Positions 1 to 8,617 of a stretch of DNA of 64,000 nucleotides are shown here, one piece after another. The translations under genes were made by a program, and so were the position numbers. The DNA is from Bradyrhizobium ottawaense. Lineage in GTDB: Bacteria > Pseudomonadota > Alphaproteobacteria > Rhizobiales > Xanthobacteraceae. The notes under the pieces are model-generated. The model searched no databases and was not told the DNA's origin. It saw only the letters and a program-made list of their open reading frames with translations. Where the stretch lies: positions 4,998,001 to 5,062,000 of the forward strand of contig NZ_CP029425.2 of the NCBI RefSeq assembly GCF_002278135.3, given 5' to 3'. The first letter of the stretch is position 1, and each line of letters begins with the position of its first letter.

Positions 1-233
1 ATGCCGGTGTTGCCTCCCTGCGGCACGATCGCGAGCTGCCTTGCCGCACAGAATTTGACGACGGCGGCGACCTCGGCGGTGGAGCCGGGCTTCACCACCG
101 CGACCGCGCGGCCGTGATAACGCCCGCGCCAGTCTACGACGTAGGCTTCCTGGTCAGCTCCGGACGCAATGACGTGCTTGTCGCCGACGATCGCGGCAAG
201 CCCGGAGAGCGCGTCCTGGAAGGAATCTGACAT
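1..233 (-). CDS. FAD-binding oxidase (GlcD/D-2-hydroxyacid dehydrogenase type), N-terminal part only
   Basis: The gene runs off the left edge, so only about 77 N-terminal residues are visible. Read on the minus strand they begin MSDSFQDALSGLAAIVG and continue through a VKPGSTAEVAAVVKFC segment to PQGGNTG, the start of the PP-loop of the FAD_binding_4 (VAO/PCMH) fold. This points to a flavoprotein that oxidises a 2-hydroxy acid, as in glycolate, lactate or 2-hydroxyglutarate dehydrogenases. The substrate cannot be told from this piece. The start lies 24 bp after the stop of the aldolase-family gene, so the two are probably co-transcribed and may act on the same sugar-acid or hydroxy-acid route. 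Confidence 0.8.
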   Translation of the reverse strand, partial: MSDSFQDALSGLAAIVGDKHVIASGADQEAYVVDWRGRYHGRAVAVVKPGSTAEVAAVVKFCAARQLAIVPQGGNTG

Positions 234-257
234 CGGATCGCCTCGTCGTCGCGCCGC

Positions 258-1178
258 CTACAAAGCGACTGCGAATGCCGCAGCATTCGCGAGCAGCTCT
301 TTCACCTGCTCCGGCGGCAAGCACTCCAGCGGCGGTCGCAGGCTCTGCCATCCGGCATGACCGGTGCGCTCGGCCACCAGTGTCTTCAGCGAGGCCATCT
401 GCGGGAAGCGCGAGACCAGCTCGCGCGCTTTCACGATGCGCGCCTGCGCCGTCTTGAGCGCCGCGTCGTCGTCGCTATCGCGAAAATGCTTGTAGACATA
501 AGCAAGGTCCCGCGCGACCAGATTGGAGGTCGCCGTGATGCAGCCGGCGCCGCCCTTGCGCTGCAGCGGCAGCAGCAGTGGATCGGCTCCGACCAGGACC
601 GAAAAGCCGGGGAAGCGCTCGACCATCGCGGTCATGTTCGCGAAGTCGCCGGAGGAATCCTTGATACCCACGAACGTTGCCGGATAAGCCGTTCGCAGCC
701 GCTCGATCAGCGCATGCGAGATCGGCTGCGCCGACATCTGCGGGATGTGATAGAGCACGACCTTGAGCCTGGCATCGCCAATGCGCTGCACGATTTCGCT
801 ATAGGACGCGTAAACGCCATCGTCCGTGACACCCTTATAATAAAACGGCGGCAGCATCACGACGGTGTCGACGCCGACTGAAAGCGCGTGGCGCGTCAGG
901 GCGATGGTCTCGCTGAACGCGGCAACGCCGGTGCCCGGCAAAAGTCGTTGCGGCGCGATGCCGGCGGCCACCACCGCCTCGAGCAGCGCCATGCGCTCGG
1001 CCGCGGAGAAGGAGTTCGCCTCGCCTGTCGTGCCGAGCAGCGCGATACCGTCGCAGCCCTCATCGAGGAGATAGCGGCAATGCGCGATGAAGCGCGCATG
1101 ATCGGGGGCGAGCTCGGCGTCGAGCGGAGTCAGCGCGGCGGAGAACACGCCATGAGGGTGCAGTGATGGTGTCGACAA
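258..1178 (-). CDS. DHDPS/N-acetylneuraminate lyase family class I aldolase or dehydratase
   Basis: The product is about 306 aa, the usual length of the DapA/NanA family. It has the GTTGE motif (residues 49-53), the catalytic-relay Tyr in VLYHIPQ (about 143) and the Schiff-base Lys in GIKDSSG (about 173). Family members split or dehydrate 2-keto acids; the substrate is unknown, and the IclR neighbour and following oxidase suggest sugar-acid or keto-acid catabolism rather than lysine synthesis. I place the start at the TTG at 1178 because GGAGG lies 4 nt upstream. The in-frame ATG at 1220 would put the operator palindrome inside the coding region and has no ribosome site. Confidence 0.85.
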   Translation of the reverse strand: MSTPSLHPHGVFSAALTPLDAELAPDHARFIAHCRYLLDEGCDGIALLGTTGEANSFSAAERMALLEAVVAAGIAPQRLLPGTGVAAFSETIALTRHALSVGVDTVVMLPPFYYKGVTDDGVYASYSEIVQRIGDARLKVVLYHIPQMSAQPISHALIERLRTAYPATFVGIKDSSGDFANMTAMVERFPGFSVLVGADPLLLPLQRKGGAGCITATSNLVARDLAYVYKHFRDSDDDAALKTAQARIVKARELVSRFPQMASLKTLVAERTGHAGWQSLRPPLECLPPEQVKELLANAAAFAVAL

Positions 1179-1202
1179 ACTTCCTCCGATCGTCAAATCT
1201 GT

Positions 1203-1219
1203 TGTTCGGAATGCGAACA
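1203..1219. promoter_or_regulatory. Operator-like palindrome, probably for the adjacent IclR regulator
   Basis: TGTTCGGAATGCGAACA has perfect 6-bp arms (TGTTCG/CGAACA) around a 5-nt spacer. It sits between the aldolase gene and the divergent IclR gene, directly upstream of the regulator's -35 box. IclR-family proteins bind short palindromes in such divergent regions, so the regulator probably controls both itself and the aldolase operon from here. That assignment is inferred. Confidence 0.5.
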
Positions 1220-1220
1220 T

Positions 1221-1249
1221 TTGTTATTGGCTTGCACCAGTCGTAAAAT
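1221..1249 (+). promoter_or_regulatory. Sigma-70-type promoter of the IclR gene
   Basis: TTGTTA (1221-1226) and TAAAAT (1244-1249) are separated by exactly 17 nt. Transcription would begin near 1256, leaving a short leader before the IclR start. The palindrome at 1203-1219 abuts the -35 box, consistent with autoregulation. Confidence 0.5.
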
Positions 1250-1282
1250 CAGCTTGCCGCCGCGTCAAGGGCGGTGGCTGTC

Positions 1283-2134
1283 ATGGCAAGGCATTCGAGC
1301 ATGGCCAAGGTCGAAAAGAAGGCCACGAAGCGCAAATCGGAATCGTCCCCGAAAAATCCCAAAAATCATGTCGCGTCCGTCGGCAAGGCCTTTGCCGTGC
1401 TCAAGAGCTTCAGCAGCGAAGCCTTTGAGCTCACCCTGAGTGAGATTGCCGCACGGGCGGATCTCGATCGCGGAACGGCGTTCCGGCTGATCCAGACCCT
1501 GACCGAACTCGGCTATCTGCAAGCCGTGCCGCAGAGCCGCCGGTTCCGCCTCGGCGTTGCCTGCCTCGACCTCGGCTACACCGTGCTGTCGCACGGATCG
1601 CTAAGGCCGATGGTCGAGCCGTTGCTGCGAGATCTCGTGCCCGATGTCGGCGATGCGGCTTCGCTCGGCATCCTCGACGGCGGTGACGTGGTCTATCTCG
1701 CGCGCGTCGGCGCGGGCCTCGACCGCCACAAGATGGATCGCCGGCCCGGCACGCGCATTCCCGCCTATAGCGCCGCGCTCGGTCATGTCATGCTGGCACA
1801 TCTGGCGCGGGACGAGCAGATCGAGCGACTGGAATCGCGCCCTCGCGTCAAACTGTCGGAACGGACGCTGACCGATCTCGATGCCCTGCTCGCCCGGCTC
1901 GATCAGGTGAAAAAGAAAGGCCACGCCGTCTCCGACGGGGAGAACGCCTACGGCCTGCGCACGCTGGCAACGCCGATCTTCGACGCCCAGGGCCTCGTGA
2001 TCGGGGGATTGAGCATCACGGTCGATGCCATGCGCATGGACATGCCGACGTTCCGTGACCAGGCGCTGCCGCGGCTGATGGAGCTGACCAGCCAGGTGCA
2101 GGATCTCGCGATCAAGTCGGGATTGACGAGCTGA
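1283..2134 (+). CDS. IclR-family transcriptional regulator
   Basis: About 283 aa. After a Lys-rich N-terminal tail comes a winged helix (SVGKAFAVLKSF, then LTLSEIAARADLDRGTAFR and the wing TELGYLQ), followed by the IclR effector domain with RRPGTRIPAYSAALGHVMLA and the closing region GLVIGGLSITV. Such proteins sense small organic acids and repress or activate a neighbouring catabolic operon, here most likely the divergent aldolase/oxidase genes. The start is uncertain: GTG 1274, ATG 1283 and ATG 1301 are all in frame, and I chose 1283 for the AAGGG-like site about 10 nt upstream. Confidence 0.88.
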   Translation: MARHSSMAKVEKKATKRKSESSPKNPKNHVASVGKAFAVLKSFSSEAFELTLSEIAARADLDRGTAFRLIQTLTELGYLQAVPQSRRFRLGVACLDLGYTVLSHGSLRPMVEPLLRDLVPDVGDAASLGILDGGDVVYLARVGAGLDRHKMDRRPGTRIPAYSAALGHVMLAHLARDEQIERLESRPRVKLSERTLTDLDALLARLDQVKKKGHAVSDGENAYGLRTLATPIFDAQGLVIGGLSITVDAMRMDMPTFRDQALPRLMELTSQVQDLAIKSGLTS

Positions 2135-2254
2135 GCGATCTCTTCGCGGATGTCCCGTGCGACCTCACAGCTGACGATCTGCATTCGAAGATCATTGTGA
2201 AAAAGCTTTCGCGACCTATATCCTCGAGGCTTCCTTCCGAAACCCGATCTCCCC

Positions 2255-2998
2255 TTGCGAAGAGCCGTGCTCATTTTCTTCCTGCTCCTGTTCGTGCCGA
2301 TCGGCCTATCGGCCGCGCGGTACTATTGGCTTGGAGATGGCCGCGGCAATTGGCAGACGGCTGACCGTTCCAGCGCGGGCCTGCTGCCGCCGGCTTCTTC
2401 CCATCCCGACGCCCTGATCCGGGTTTATGCGGCCCGGACGGTCCGGTGGCGAAGCATCTTCGCCGTCCACACCTGGATCGTCGTCAAGGAAAAGGATGCG
2501 ACCAGCTACAGCCGATACGACTACACCGCGTGGGGCGAACCGATCCGGAGCAATGGCTTCGCCCCCGATGGAAGGTGGTTCGGCGCCCTGCCGGAAACCG
2601 TCGTCGCCGTAGATGGGTCACGGGCCGAGCTCCTCATTCCCAGGATTCGGACTGTGATCGAGACCTACAAGTTTCGAACCTGCGGCGACTACAGCGCCTG
2701 GCCGGGACCGAATTCAAACACCTTCGTTCAAGCCGCGCTCGATGCCGTGCCGGAACTCCGCGCGGTTCTGCCGCCGACCGCGATCGGCAAGGATTATCCC
2801 TATTCCGGGGAATGGATTGGGCTGACCGCCTCGCGCACCGGCTTCTATGCCTCGCTCTTCGGCTATCTCGGCCTGACCCTCGGATGGGTTGAAGGCCTCG
2901 AGGTCAACTTCTTCGGCGCCGTGCTCGGCCTCGACATCCGCCGGCCCGCCGTCAAGCTGCCGGGCATCGGCCGCCTCGGTGTTGCCGCCGGTCTGTAG
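2255..2998 (+). CDS. DUF3750 domain protein, membrane-anchored
   Basis: About 247 aa. It opens with a hydrophobic segment (AVLIFFLLLFVPIGLSAA) that is either a signal anchor or an uncleaved signal. The rest matches my recollection of DUF3750, with the stretches ALIRVYAARTVRWRSIFAVH and FRTCGDYSAWPGPNSNTF. The Cys, His and Asn residues in those stretches resemble a papain-like layout, but no function is established. The start is TTG 2255; GTG 2267 is an alternative. It stands alone between the IclR gene and the convergent metallohydrolase. Confidence 0.7.
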   Translation: MRRAVLIFFLLLFVPIGLSAARYYWLGDGRGNWQTADRSSAGLLPPASSHPDALIRVYAARTVRWRSIFAVHTWIVVKEKDATSYSRYDYTAWGEPIRSNGFAPDGRWFGALPETVVAVDGSRAELLIPRIRTVIETYKFRTCGDYSAWPGPNSNTFVQAALDAVPELRAVLPPTAIGKDYPYSGEWIGLTASRTGFYASLFGYLGLTLGWVEGLEVNFFGAVLGLDIRRPAVKLPGIGRLGVAAGL

Positions 2999-3032
2999 AG
3001 CCGGCCGAGACGGCGATGTCTCGTCGCGACGG

Positions 3033-3938
3033 CTAGATCACGACGTGATCGAAGTCGGCGGCAATCCGGCTGTTCGGAAAGATCCGCGCCGCCTCCGCGA
3101 AAATCTCTTCGTCCTCATAGCGTCCCGACATATGGGTCAGCACGAGCTGCTTCACATTGCTCGCCGCCGCAAACGACGCCGCTTCTGCCGCGGTGAGATG
3201 GCCGTAATCCCGCGCGGTTGGCGCGTCACGATCGAGGAACGTTGCCTCGATCACCAGCATGTCGGCGTCAACGACGTGTTGCGCCAGCCCCTCGGTGGTT
3301 TCGGTGTCGCCGATCACGACGAGTTTCCTGCCGCCGCTCCGCGGCCCCAGGACGTCTTCCGGATCGATCGTTTGATCGCCCTCGATTACGACTGCCCGGC
3401 CTGCGGCCAGCTCGCCGCGCAAGCGACCGTCGGGAACGCCAAGCGCCGCCAGCCGATCCGGCTGAAGGTGGCGGCGAGCGGGGCTTTGGAAGACGAATCC
3501 AAAACTGTCGGTGTCGCGATGGCGGACCGGAAAGCAGTCGATGGTGAAATCACCGGCGTCGACGAACCGTCCTGCGGCCAACGAGGCGAACTCCACTGGG
3601 AGCGGCGCCCTGCCCGCGCCCCACAAGCCGGCCAGCATCTGGATGACCGTATCAAGCGTCGATGGGCCACCATGAACCATCATCACCTCGGCGCTCTGCC
3701 GCAAACGCAGCGTCGAGAACAGGCCGGGGATGCCGAGCACATGATCGAGATGGGCATGCGTCAGTAGAATGCGGTCGAGCCGTCGAAAACCTGCGCCACT
3801 GCGCAGCAACTGACGCTGCGTGCCCTCGCCGCAATCGACCAGCATGCGCTGTCCGGCAGCCTCGATCAGCAGGGCCGGATGGTTGCGTTCCGCGGAGGGA
3901 ACGCTCGCCGAGGTGCCGAGGAATGTCAGGGCAAACAT
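3033..3938 (-). CDS. Ribonuclease Z-like metallo-beta-lactamase-fold hydrolase
   Basis: About 301 aa, close to RNase Z length. Zinc ligands are visible: HAHLDH at 61-66, GDTE in the middle and LTHMSGRY near the end. The N-terminal LTFLGTSASVPS and LLIDCGEGTQRQL-like segments are typical of the tRNase Z branch. It may process tRNA 3' ends or be a related phosphodiesterase/arylsulfatase-like enzyme. The ATG at 3938 is chosen because the homology begins exactly there. It follows the ABM-domain gene by 52 bp and could be the last gene of the same transcript. Confidence 0.8.
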   Translation of the reverse strand: MFALTFLGTSASVPSAERNHPALLIEAAGQRMLVDCGEGTQRQLLRSGAGFRRLDRILLTHAHLDHVLGIPGLFSTLRLRQSAEVMMVHGGPSTLDTVIQMLAGLWGAGRAPLPVEFASLAAGRFVDAGDFTIDCFPVRHRDTDSFGFVFQSPARRHLQPDRLAALGVPDGRLRGELAAGRAVVIEGDQTIDPEDVLGPRSGGRKLVVIGDTETTEGLAQHVVDADMLVIEATFLDRDAPTARDYGHLTAAEAASFAAASNVKQLVLTHMSGRYEDEEIFAEAARIFPNSRIAADFDHVVI

Positions 3939-3990
3939 GGTCGTCGATGTCCAGCGACCGCCCCTCTCCGCGACGGTACGGTGGACGGTC

Positions 3991-4974
3991 TCACCGTCCC
4001 CAATGCCACGCGAGCAACAACGCGTACAGCCCCATCGAAGCGGCGTAGAGCGCGGCAAGAAGTGCATAGCCCGCGATCTGGCGACTGATCGCCGCCTTCG
4101 GCGCGACCCACCAGTCGAGTGCCCTGAAGGCCGCGGGCACGAGCCACCAGCCGAGCAGCTGGGTGCTGACGAGATTGCCGACAAACAGCGACAGCCAGAT
4201 CGGTACGCCATGGCTGTCGATCAGGGGCCGGCTGACGAAAGTGCCCCAGAGATAGACCACGGGGTAGAGCACCAGGAGGACGATGAGGTTGCTCTTCCAG
4301 ATCATGGCCGGGCCCTGCTCGGGAGCCCCAGTCTTGCCGGCCGGGAACCAGAAATTGAAGCCGTAGCTCGCGCGCTTCACGTTCATGCCGGCGTTGAAGC
4401 GCTCGCCCTCTTTCAGCAGGGTCTGACGGACGGGTGAGCCAAGCCATGCATTGAGGTTGGCATCGCTGTCGAACGACAGGATGACGATCCATTCGTCGCG
4501 CAAGCCTGGAATCGGCCGCTCGATCTTGTGACGCAAAAATCCCTTGAACTCGGCCTCCGCGGCCTGGATGCGCTGCTGCCATTTCAGAAACGCGTCCTCG
4601 AGTCCATCCGGCACCTTGAAGGAGATGACGGCCGACACCGCGCTGTCACGCTGAACGCCGGTGTCGGGCAGGATGTGGACATCCTCCGAACCGACGAAGA
4701 AGCGCTGCACCTCAGCGATCAGCTTCGCCCGCACCTCGCTCTGGAGCCAGGCGCGCGCCGCGGCCGGACTGGCGAAACGCAAAATCGTCACCCAGTCGAC
4801 ATGCGCCGGCGGCTGCGGCGGCACCACCTCCTGCCCCAGGAAACCGGGCCAGGCCTTCAGCGCCTCGCCCACCTCGCCGTTCCACCGCGCGAACGCGGCA
4901 AAGCCCTCGTCAGCGATGCGGCGTTGGATGACGAGGGCGACCGGCTGGCCGGCCGTGTCAGGAGATGTGCTCAT
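3991..4974 (-). CDS. Tandem antibiotic-biosynthesis-monooxygenase (ABM) domain protein with C-terminal membrane segments
   Basis: About 327 aa. Two ABM-like ferredoxin-fold repeats are visible: residues about 10-100 (ALVIQRRIADEGFAAFARW, WVTILRFASPAAARAWL) and about 110-205 (VSAVISFKVPDGLEDAFLKW, WIVILSFDSDANLNAWL). A C-terminal region follows with about three hydrophobic helices (NLIVLLVLYPVVYLWGTF onwards). ABM domains act on quinone-like or other small aromatic substrates, or are structural. The anchored tandem form suggests action at the inner membrane, substrate unknown. It starts 10 bp after the guanine deaminase stop, so they share an operon. Confidence 0.75.
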   Translation of the reverse strand: MSTSPDTAGQPVALVIQRRIADEGFAAFARWNGEVGEALKAWPGFLGQEVVPPQPPAHVDWVTILRFASPAAARAWLQSEVRAKLIAEVQRFFVGSEDVHILPDTGVQRDSAVSAVISFKVPDGLEDAFLKWQQRIQAAEAEFKGFLRHKIERPIPGLRDEWIVILSFDSDANLNAWLGSPVRQTLLKEGERFNAGMNVKRASYGFNFWFPAGKTGAPEQGPAMIWKSNLIVLLVLYPVVYLWGTFVSRPLIDSHGVPIWLSLFVGNLVSTQLLGWWLVPAAFRALDWWVAPKAAISRQIAGYALLAALYAASMGLYALLLAWHWGR

Positions 4975-4984
4975 CGCGGCGGCT

Positions 4985-6382
4985 TCAGCCTTTTTTGTAG
5001 AGACGCTTGCCCATCACCCAGGTCTCGTCGACGCAGCGATCGTCGCCGACCATCATCACGGCGAACAGCATGCTCGCGGCCTCGTCCATCGTGCGCGGGC
5101 CGGCGCCCTCGGCGATCAGCGATTGGTGCCACGCTTGGGCGATCTGCCCGCCGTTCGGATCGAGCGCAACGAAATCGGCTTCTTTGCCGGGCTCGAAATT
5201 ACCGAGCTTGTCGTCGATGTAGAGGCCCTCGGCACCGCCAAGCGTGATCGACCAGAAGCCGCGATAGGGCGAGAGCTTGTTGCGCTCGGCTTCCGCAAGG
5301 TCCTTCCGCGTGGGATCGATGCTGCCGTCGAGCAGCGTGTTGTTGCACATGCCGACCTTGTAGGCGTCGTCGAGCACGGAGATCATCGAGAAGCGGTTGC
5401 CGCCGCCGACATCGGTGCCGAACGACATCTTCACGCGATGCTCCGGATCGGTGGCGCGGCCGAGGCGGAACAGGCCGCTGCCGAGGAACAGGTTCGAGCA
5501 CGGACAGAACACCACCGCCGCGCCCTTCTTCGACATGCGCCGGAATTCGTTGTTCGAGAGATAGACGCCATGGCCGCCTGAGAACTTCGGCCCGACGAGG
5601 TCGAACTTCTCGTAGACGCCGAGATAGTCCTCGCAGTCCGGATGCTCGACCAGCACGCCACTGCATTCAGCCGGGTTCTCGGAGATGTGGGTGTTGACCC
5701 AGCAGTCCGGATGCTCGTGCTTGAGGCGCTGGCACGCCTTGAGCAATTCCGGCGAGGCACCGAAGGCGAAGCGCGGCGTGATGGCGTAGAGGTTGCGGCC
5801 CTTGTTGTGATACTCTGCTATCAGCCGCTTGCTGTCGCGATAGAAATTCTCCGGGGTATCGATGAAGTCCGCCGGCGCGTTGCGATCGATGCCGGTGAGG
5901 CCCGCGATGACGCGCATGTTGCGGCGGGCCGCTTCCTCGAACAGTTCCTCGGTTGAAACAGGCGAGGAGCTCGTGAAGGCCTGGCAGGTGGTGGTGCCGG
6001 ACGCGAGCAACGCGTCGAGGAAACGCTTGACGCCCTCCCGCGCGTAGTTGCGATCCCGGTATTTGAGCTCTTCCGGATAGACCCATTTCTGGAGCCACGG
6101 CAGCAGCTGCTCGCCATAGGCCCCGAGCACGCGGGTCTGCGGCAGATGGATGTGGCCGTCGATGAAGCCCGGAACGATGATGCGGTCCTTGATGTGGGTG
6201 ATCTCAACGCCGGGATGGGCGGCGGCGATCGTCTCGTAGGGTCCGAACGCCTTGATGACGCCATCGGTGACGATCATGAGACCGTCCTGGTGAAAGCGCG
6301 CGGCGGCTTGCTCGTTGCCGACATGCTTCCAGGGATCGTCGACGAAGTCGAAGAACGTGCCGCGAATACCGACCGTGGTCAT
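4985..6382 (-). CDS. guaD: Guanine deaminase
   Basis: 465 aa, the normal length. It deaminates guanine to xanthine in purine salvage and catabolism. Amidohydrolase metal-site motifs are in place: PGFIDGHIHLPQT (HxH), NTHISENPAE, the CPCSNLFLGSGLF segment and GTDVGGGNRFSM with the catalytic Asp. The segment LLPWLQKWVYPEE is characteristic of the GuaD branch. The start at 6382 has a GGAAGGG site upstream. It lies 15 bp after the MFS gene and 10 bp before the ABM protein gene, so it is the centre of a probable three- or four-gene operon. Confidence 0.92.
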   Translation of the reverse strand: MTTVGIRGTFFDFVDDPWKHVGNEQAAARFHQDGLMIVTDGVIKAFGPYETIAAAHPGVEITHIKDRIIVPGFIDGHIHLPQTRVLGAYGEQLLPWLQKWVYPEELKYRDRNYAREGVKRFLDALLASGTTTCQAFTSSSPVSTEELFEEAARRNMRVIAGLTGIDRNAPADFIDTPENFYRDSKRLIAEYHNKGRNLYAITPRFAFGASPELLKACQRLKHEHPDCWVNTHISENPAECSGVLVEHPDCEDYLGVYEKFDLVGPKFSGGHGVYLSNNEFRRMSKKGAAVVFCPCSNLFLGSGLFRLGRATDPEHRVKMSFGTDVGGGNRFSMISVLDDAYKVGMCNNTLLDGSIDPTRKDLAEAERNKLSPYRGFWSITLGGAEGLYIDDKLGNFEPGKEADFVALDPNGGQIAQAWHQSLIAEGAGPRTMDEAASMLFAVMMVGDDRCVDETWVMGKRLYKKG

Positions 6383-6397
6383 GATTGGGTCCCTTCC

Positions 6398-7615
6398 TTA
6401 AGACTGTGTGGCTTGGCGCACTGACGGCAGCGACATCGCGAGCAGCGTGCCCGCGATGGCGCAGAGGCCGAGATAGAGCCATCCGATCGGCGCCTGCGTT
6501 GCCTCAGGCAACACCGCCGCGATCGCCATGGCGCCGCTCACGGCGAGATAGCAGAGCGCGCTGATCAGACCGCCGATCAGGCCGTGGTCGCGCTCGAACA
6601 GGCCGAGCGCCATGCCGTACATCATCGGGCACAGCACGCCGCAGCCGCCGAGCACCAGCGCACCGCCGATCGTGATCGACGCGAAATCGAGACCGACGAC
6701 CATGCCTGTTACGGTCAGCACGGCGGAGCCGGCGAGAAACAGCGCGAAGGCACCGAAGCCCAGCAGGCGCGCCGGCATGAAGCGCGCAAAATGCGCGCAG
6801 CCGAGCTCGCCGGCGAGATTGACCCCGCCGAGGCCGAGCGCGACGAGGCCGTAGATCGCCGCCGAGTAACCGAGGCCGGTCTGGTAGAAGAACGGCGCGA
6901 CGACGCCGAACGCCAGCTGCGCGCTCGCCGCCGCGGCGAAGACCAGCACGAAAGCCAAAAAGCCTGGACGGACCAGCGCCTCGCGCAAGATACCCGCCGT
7001 GCGGCGCGGATCGAACGGCGCGCGCCGCTCCGACGGCAATGTCTCGGGCAGAAGAAAAACGACGATCGCAGCGACGATGGCCGCGGCAATCGCAATGATG
7101 ACGAAGACACCGCGCCAGGACGTCAGCTCGACGATGAAGCCGCCGGCCGCGGGCGCGAGCACCGGCGCCAGCCCCCAGGCCGCGCCAAGCAGGCCGGAGA
7201 TCGCGGTGAGCTCACGGCCGCGATAGCAATCGGCCGCAACCGCATAGGCCACGACGAGGCAAGTGCAACCGCCGATCCCTTGCAGGAAGCGCAAGCCCAG
7301 CAGCAGCGAGGCGCTGGTGGCGAGCGCGCAGGCGATGCTCATCGCGATCAGCATCGACAGGCCTGCGAGCAGGACGTTGCGGCGGCCCAGCGTGTCGGAG
7401 GCGATGCCGACCGGCACCAGCGCCAGACTCATGCCGAGCATGTAGGCGGTGACGGTGTTCTGCATCGAGGCGGGATCGGCGGCGAGATCCACCACCATCT
7501 GCGGCAGGCCGGGCGTATAGGCATCGAGCGGAATCTGGCTGAACGGCACGACGCACAGCAGGATCGGCACGATCCCGCGCTTCGCGCAACCGGCGTCCGA
7601 AGCAAGTGCGGTCAT
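6398..7615 (-). CDS. MFS transporter, Bcr/CflA-like drug:proton antiporter family
   Basis: About 405 aa with 12 predicted membrane helices. The DHA1 signature is present: LDAYTPGLPQMVVDL in TM1, GIASDTLGRRNVLLAGL in the loop 2-3 motif A, and GLRFLQGIGG. Bcr/CflA proteins export drugs or metabolites. Placement at the head of a guanine deaminase operon makes a purine-related substrate possible, but the sequence does not prove it. The start at 7615 is set by AAGGGGG 8 nt upstream; longer readings upstream lack a site and are not transporter-like. Confidence 0.85.
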   Translation of the reverse strand: MTALASDAGCAKRGIVPILLCVVPFSQIPLDAYTPGLPQMVVDLAADPASMQNTVTAYMLGMSLALVPVGIASDTLGRRNVLLAGLSMLIAMSIACALATSASLLLGLRFLQGIGGCTCLVVAYAVAADCYRGRELTAISGLLGAAWGLAPVLAPAAGGFIVELTSWRGVFVIIAIAAAIVAAIVVFLLPETLPSERRAPFDPRRTAGILREALVRPGFLAFVLVFAAAASAQLAFGVVAPFFYQTGLGYSAAIYGLVALGLGGVNLAGELGCAHFARFMPARLLGFGAFALFLAGSAVLTVTGMVVGLDFASITIGGALVLGGCGVLCPMMYGMALGLFERDHGLIGGLISALCYLAVSGAMAIAAVLPEATQAPIGWLYLGLCAIAGTLLAMSLPSVRQATQS

Positions 7616-8134
7616 GAGCAACGCCCCCTTGATCTCCGCGGGCCCCGTCTTTTCGTGCGCGCAGTGAGACGCGACGATGCAGGTTGCGGGAACTTTGACG
7701 CGCGGGAGCGTGCCAGAACTGTGTGTAAGAATTCTTAGGAGCGCCCGTATCGATACGGCCTTTGATGATGCTCTGGCCGGGGGACGCCCAAACAAAAAAC
7801 GCGAAAACAACCCCATGCAAAGTACAAATCATTGAAGAATTTCGCGCCGCACTCCGCCAAGGCCTGCCCGCGCGGACGTTTGACACGTCGGGCAAAGCAG
7901 GCGCTGACTCGCCTGATGGCCGATTGTGGATCCCGCCAGCGCGCCGGTCCGTTAACGGGGCGGAAGGCATAGCTGCTTCGAAGCCCGGGCCTCCGCACCG
8001 GTGCCCCCGGCAAGCAGATCTGGTGCCCGTTGCGCCGCCTCCTCATCCCCCTTTCAAAATCGCATGTTCGGTGCCCCGAGCGATCTGCAGCGGGGATAGT
8101 GTAGATGCCGCGATGAGAGACATTGGAGTTCGTG
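7616..8134. promoter_or_regulatory. 519-bp intergenic region with two operator-like palindromes upstream of the MFS/guaD operon
   Basis: No gene is seen here. Two perfect palindromes lie close together: TAAGAATTCTTA at 7726-7737 and CCGTATCGATACGG at 7745-7758, about 115-140 bp upstream of the MFS start. They probably mark the promoter and an operator of the purine operon. No regulator gene lies next to them, so the cognate protein is unknown. The right half of the region carries only the leader of the amidase remnant, with GGAG just before its ATG. Confidence 0.4.
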
Positions 8135-8617
8135 ATGACCGCAGATGCTGCTGACCTGAACTACGGCTCGATCAGAGCACTGGCGAGCGCCCTGCACGCG
8201 CGCAAGATATCTGCCTCGGAATTGCTCGAACACACGATCGCGCGCATCGAGGCACTGGACGGGCGGATCAACGCGGTCATCGTGCGCGATTTCGACCGCG
8301 CGAGAGCGGCCGCGCGCACCGCCGATGCCGCGCTTGGACGCGGCGAGCAACGGCCATTGCTCGGCATCCCCGTGACCTTGAAAGAACCCTTCAACGTCGC
8401 GGGCCTGCCGACGAATTGGGGCTTTCCGCATTTCAGGGATTTCCAGCCGGCAGAGGATGCCCTCGTCGTCTCGCGGTTGAAGGCGGCCGGCGCCATCGTC
8501 ATCGGCAAGACCAACATTCCGATCGGGCTCAGGGATTTCCAGAGCTACAACGAGATCTACGGGACGACCAACAACCCCTGGGACCTCGGCCGGTCGCCCG
8601 GCGGTTCCTCGTCCGGC
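8135..8617 (+). pseudogene. Amidase (amidase-signature family), 5' fragment only
   Basis: The first 161 residues are a normal amidase N-terminus: start at 8135 with GGAG six nt upstream, catalytic Lys in LGIPVTLKEPFN, then SPGGSSSG from the amidase signature. Homology ends there. The following codons are the antisense of the neighbouring AraC gene and do not resemble an amidase. The part carrying the nucleophilic Ser (GSDxGGSxR) and the whole C-terminal two thirds are missing, so the product cannot be active. It was cut by the deletion or rearrangement that also truncated the convergent AraC gene. Confidence 0.85.
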
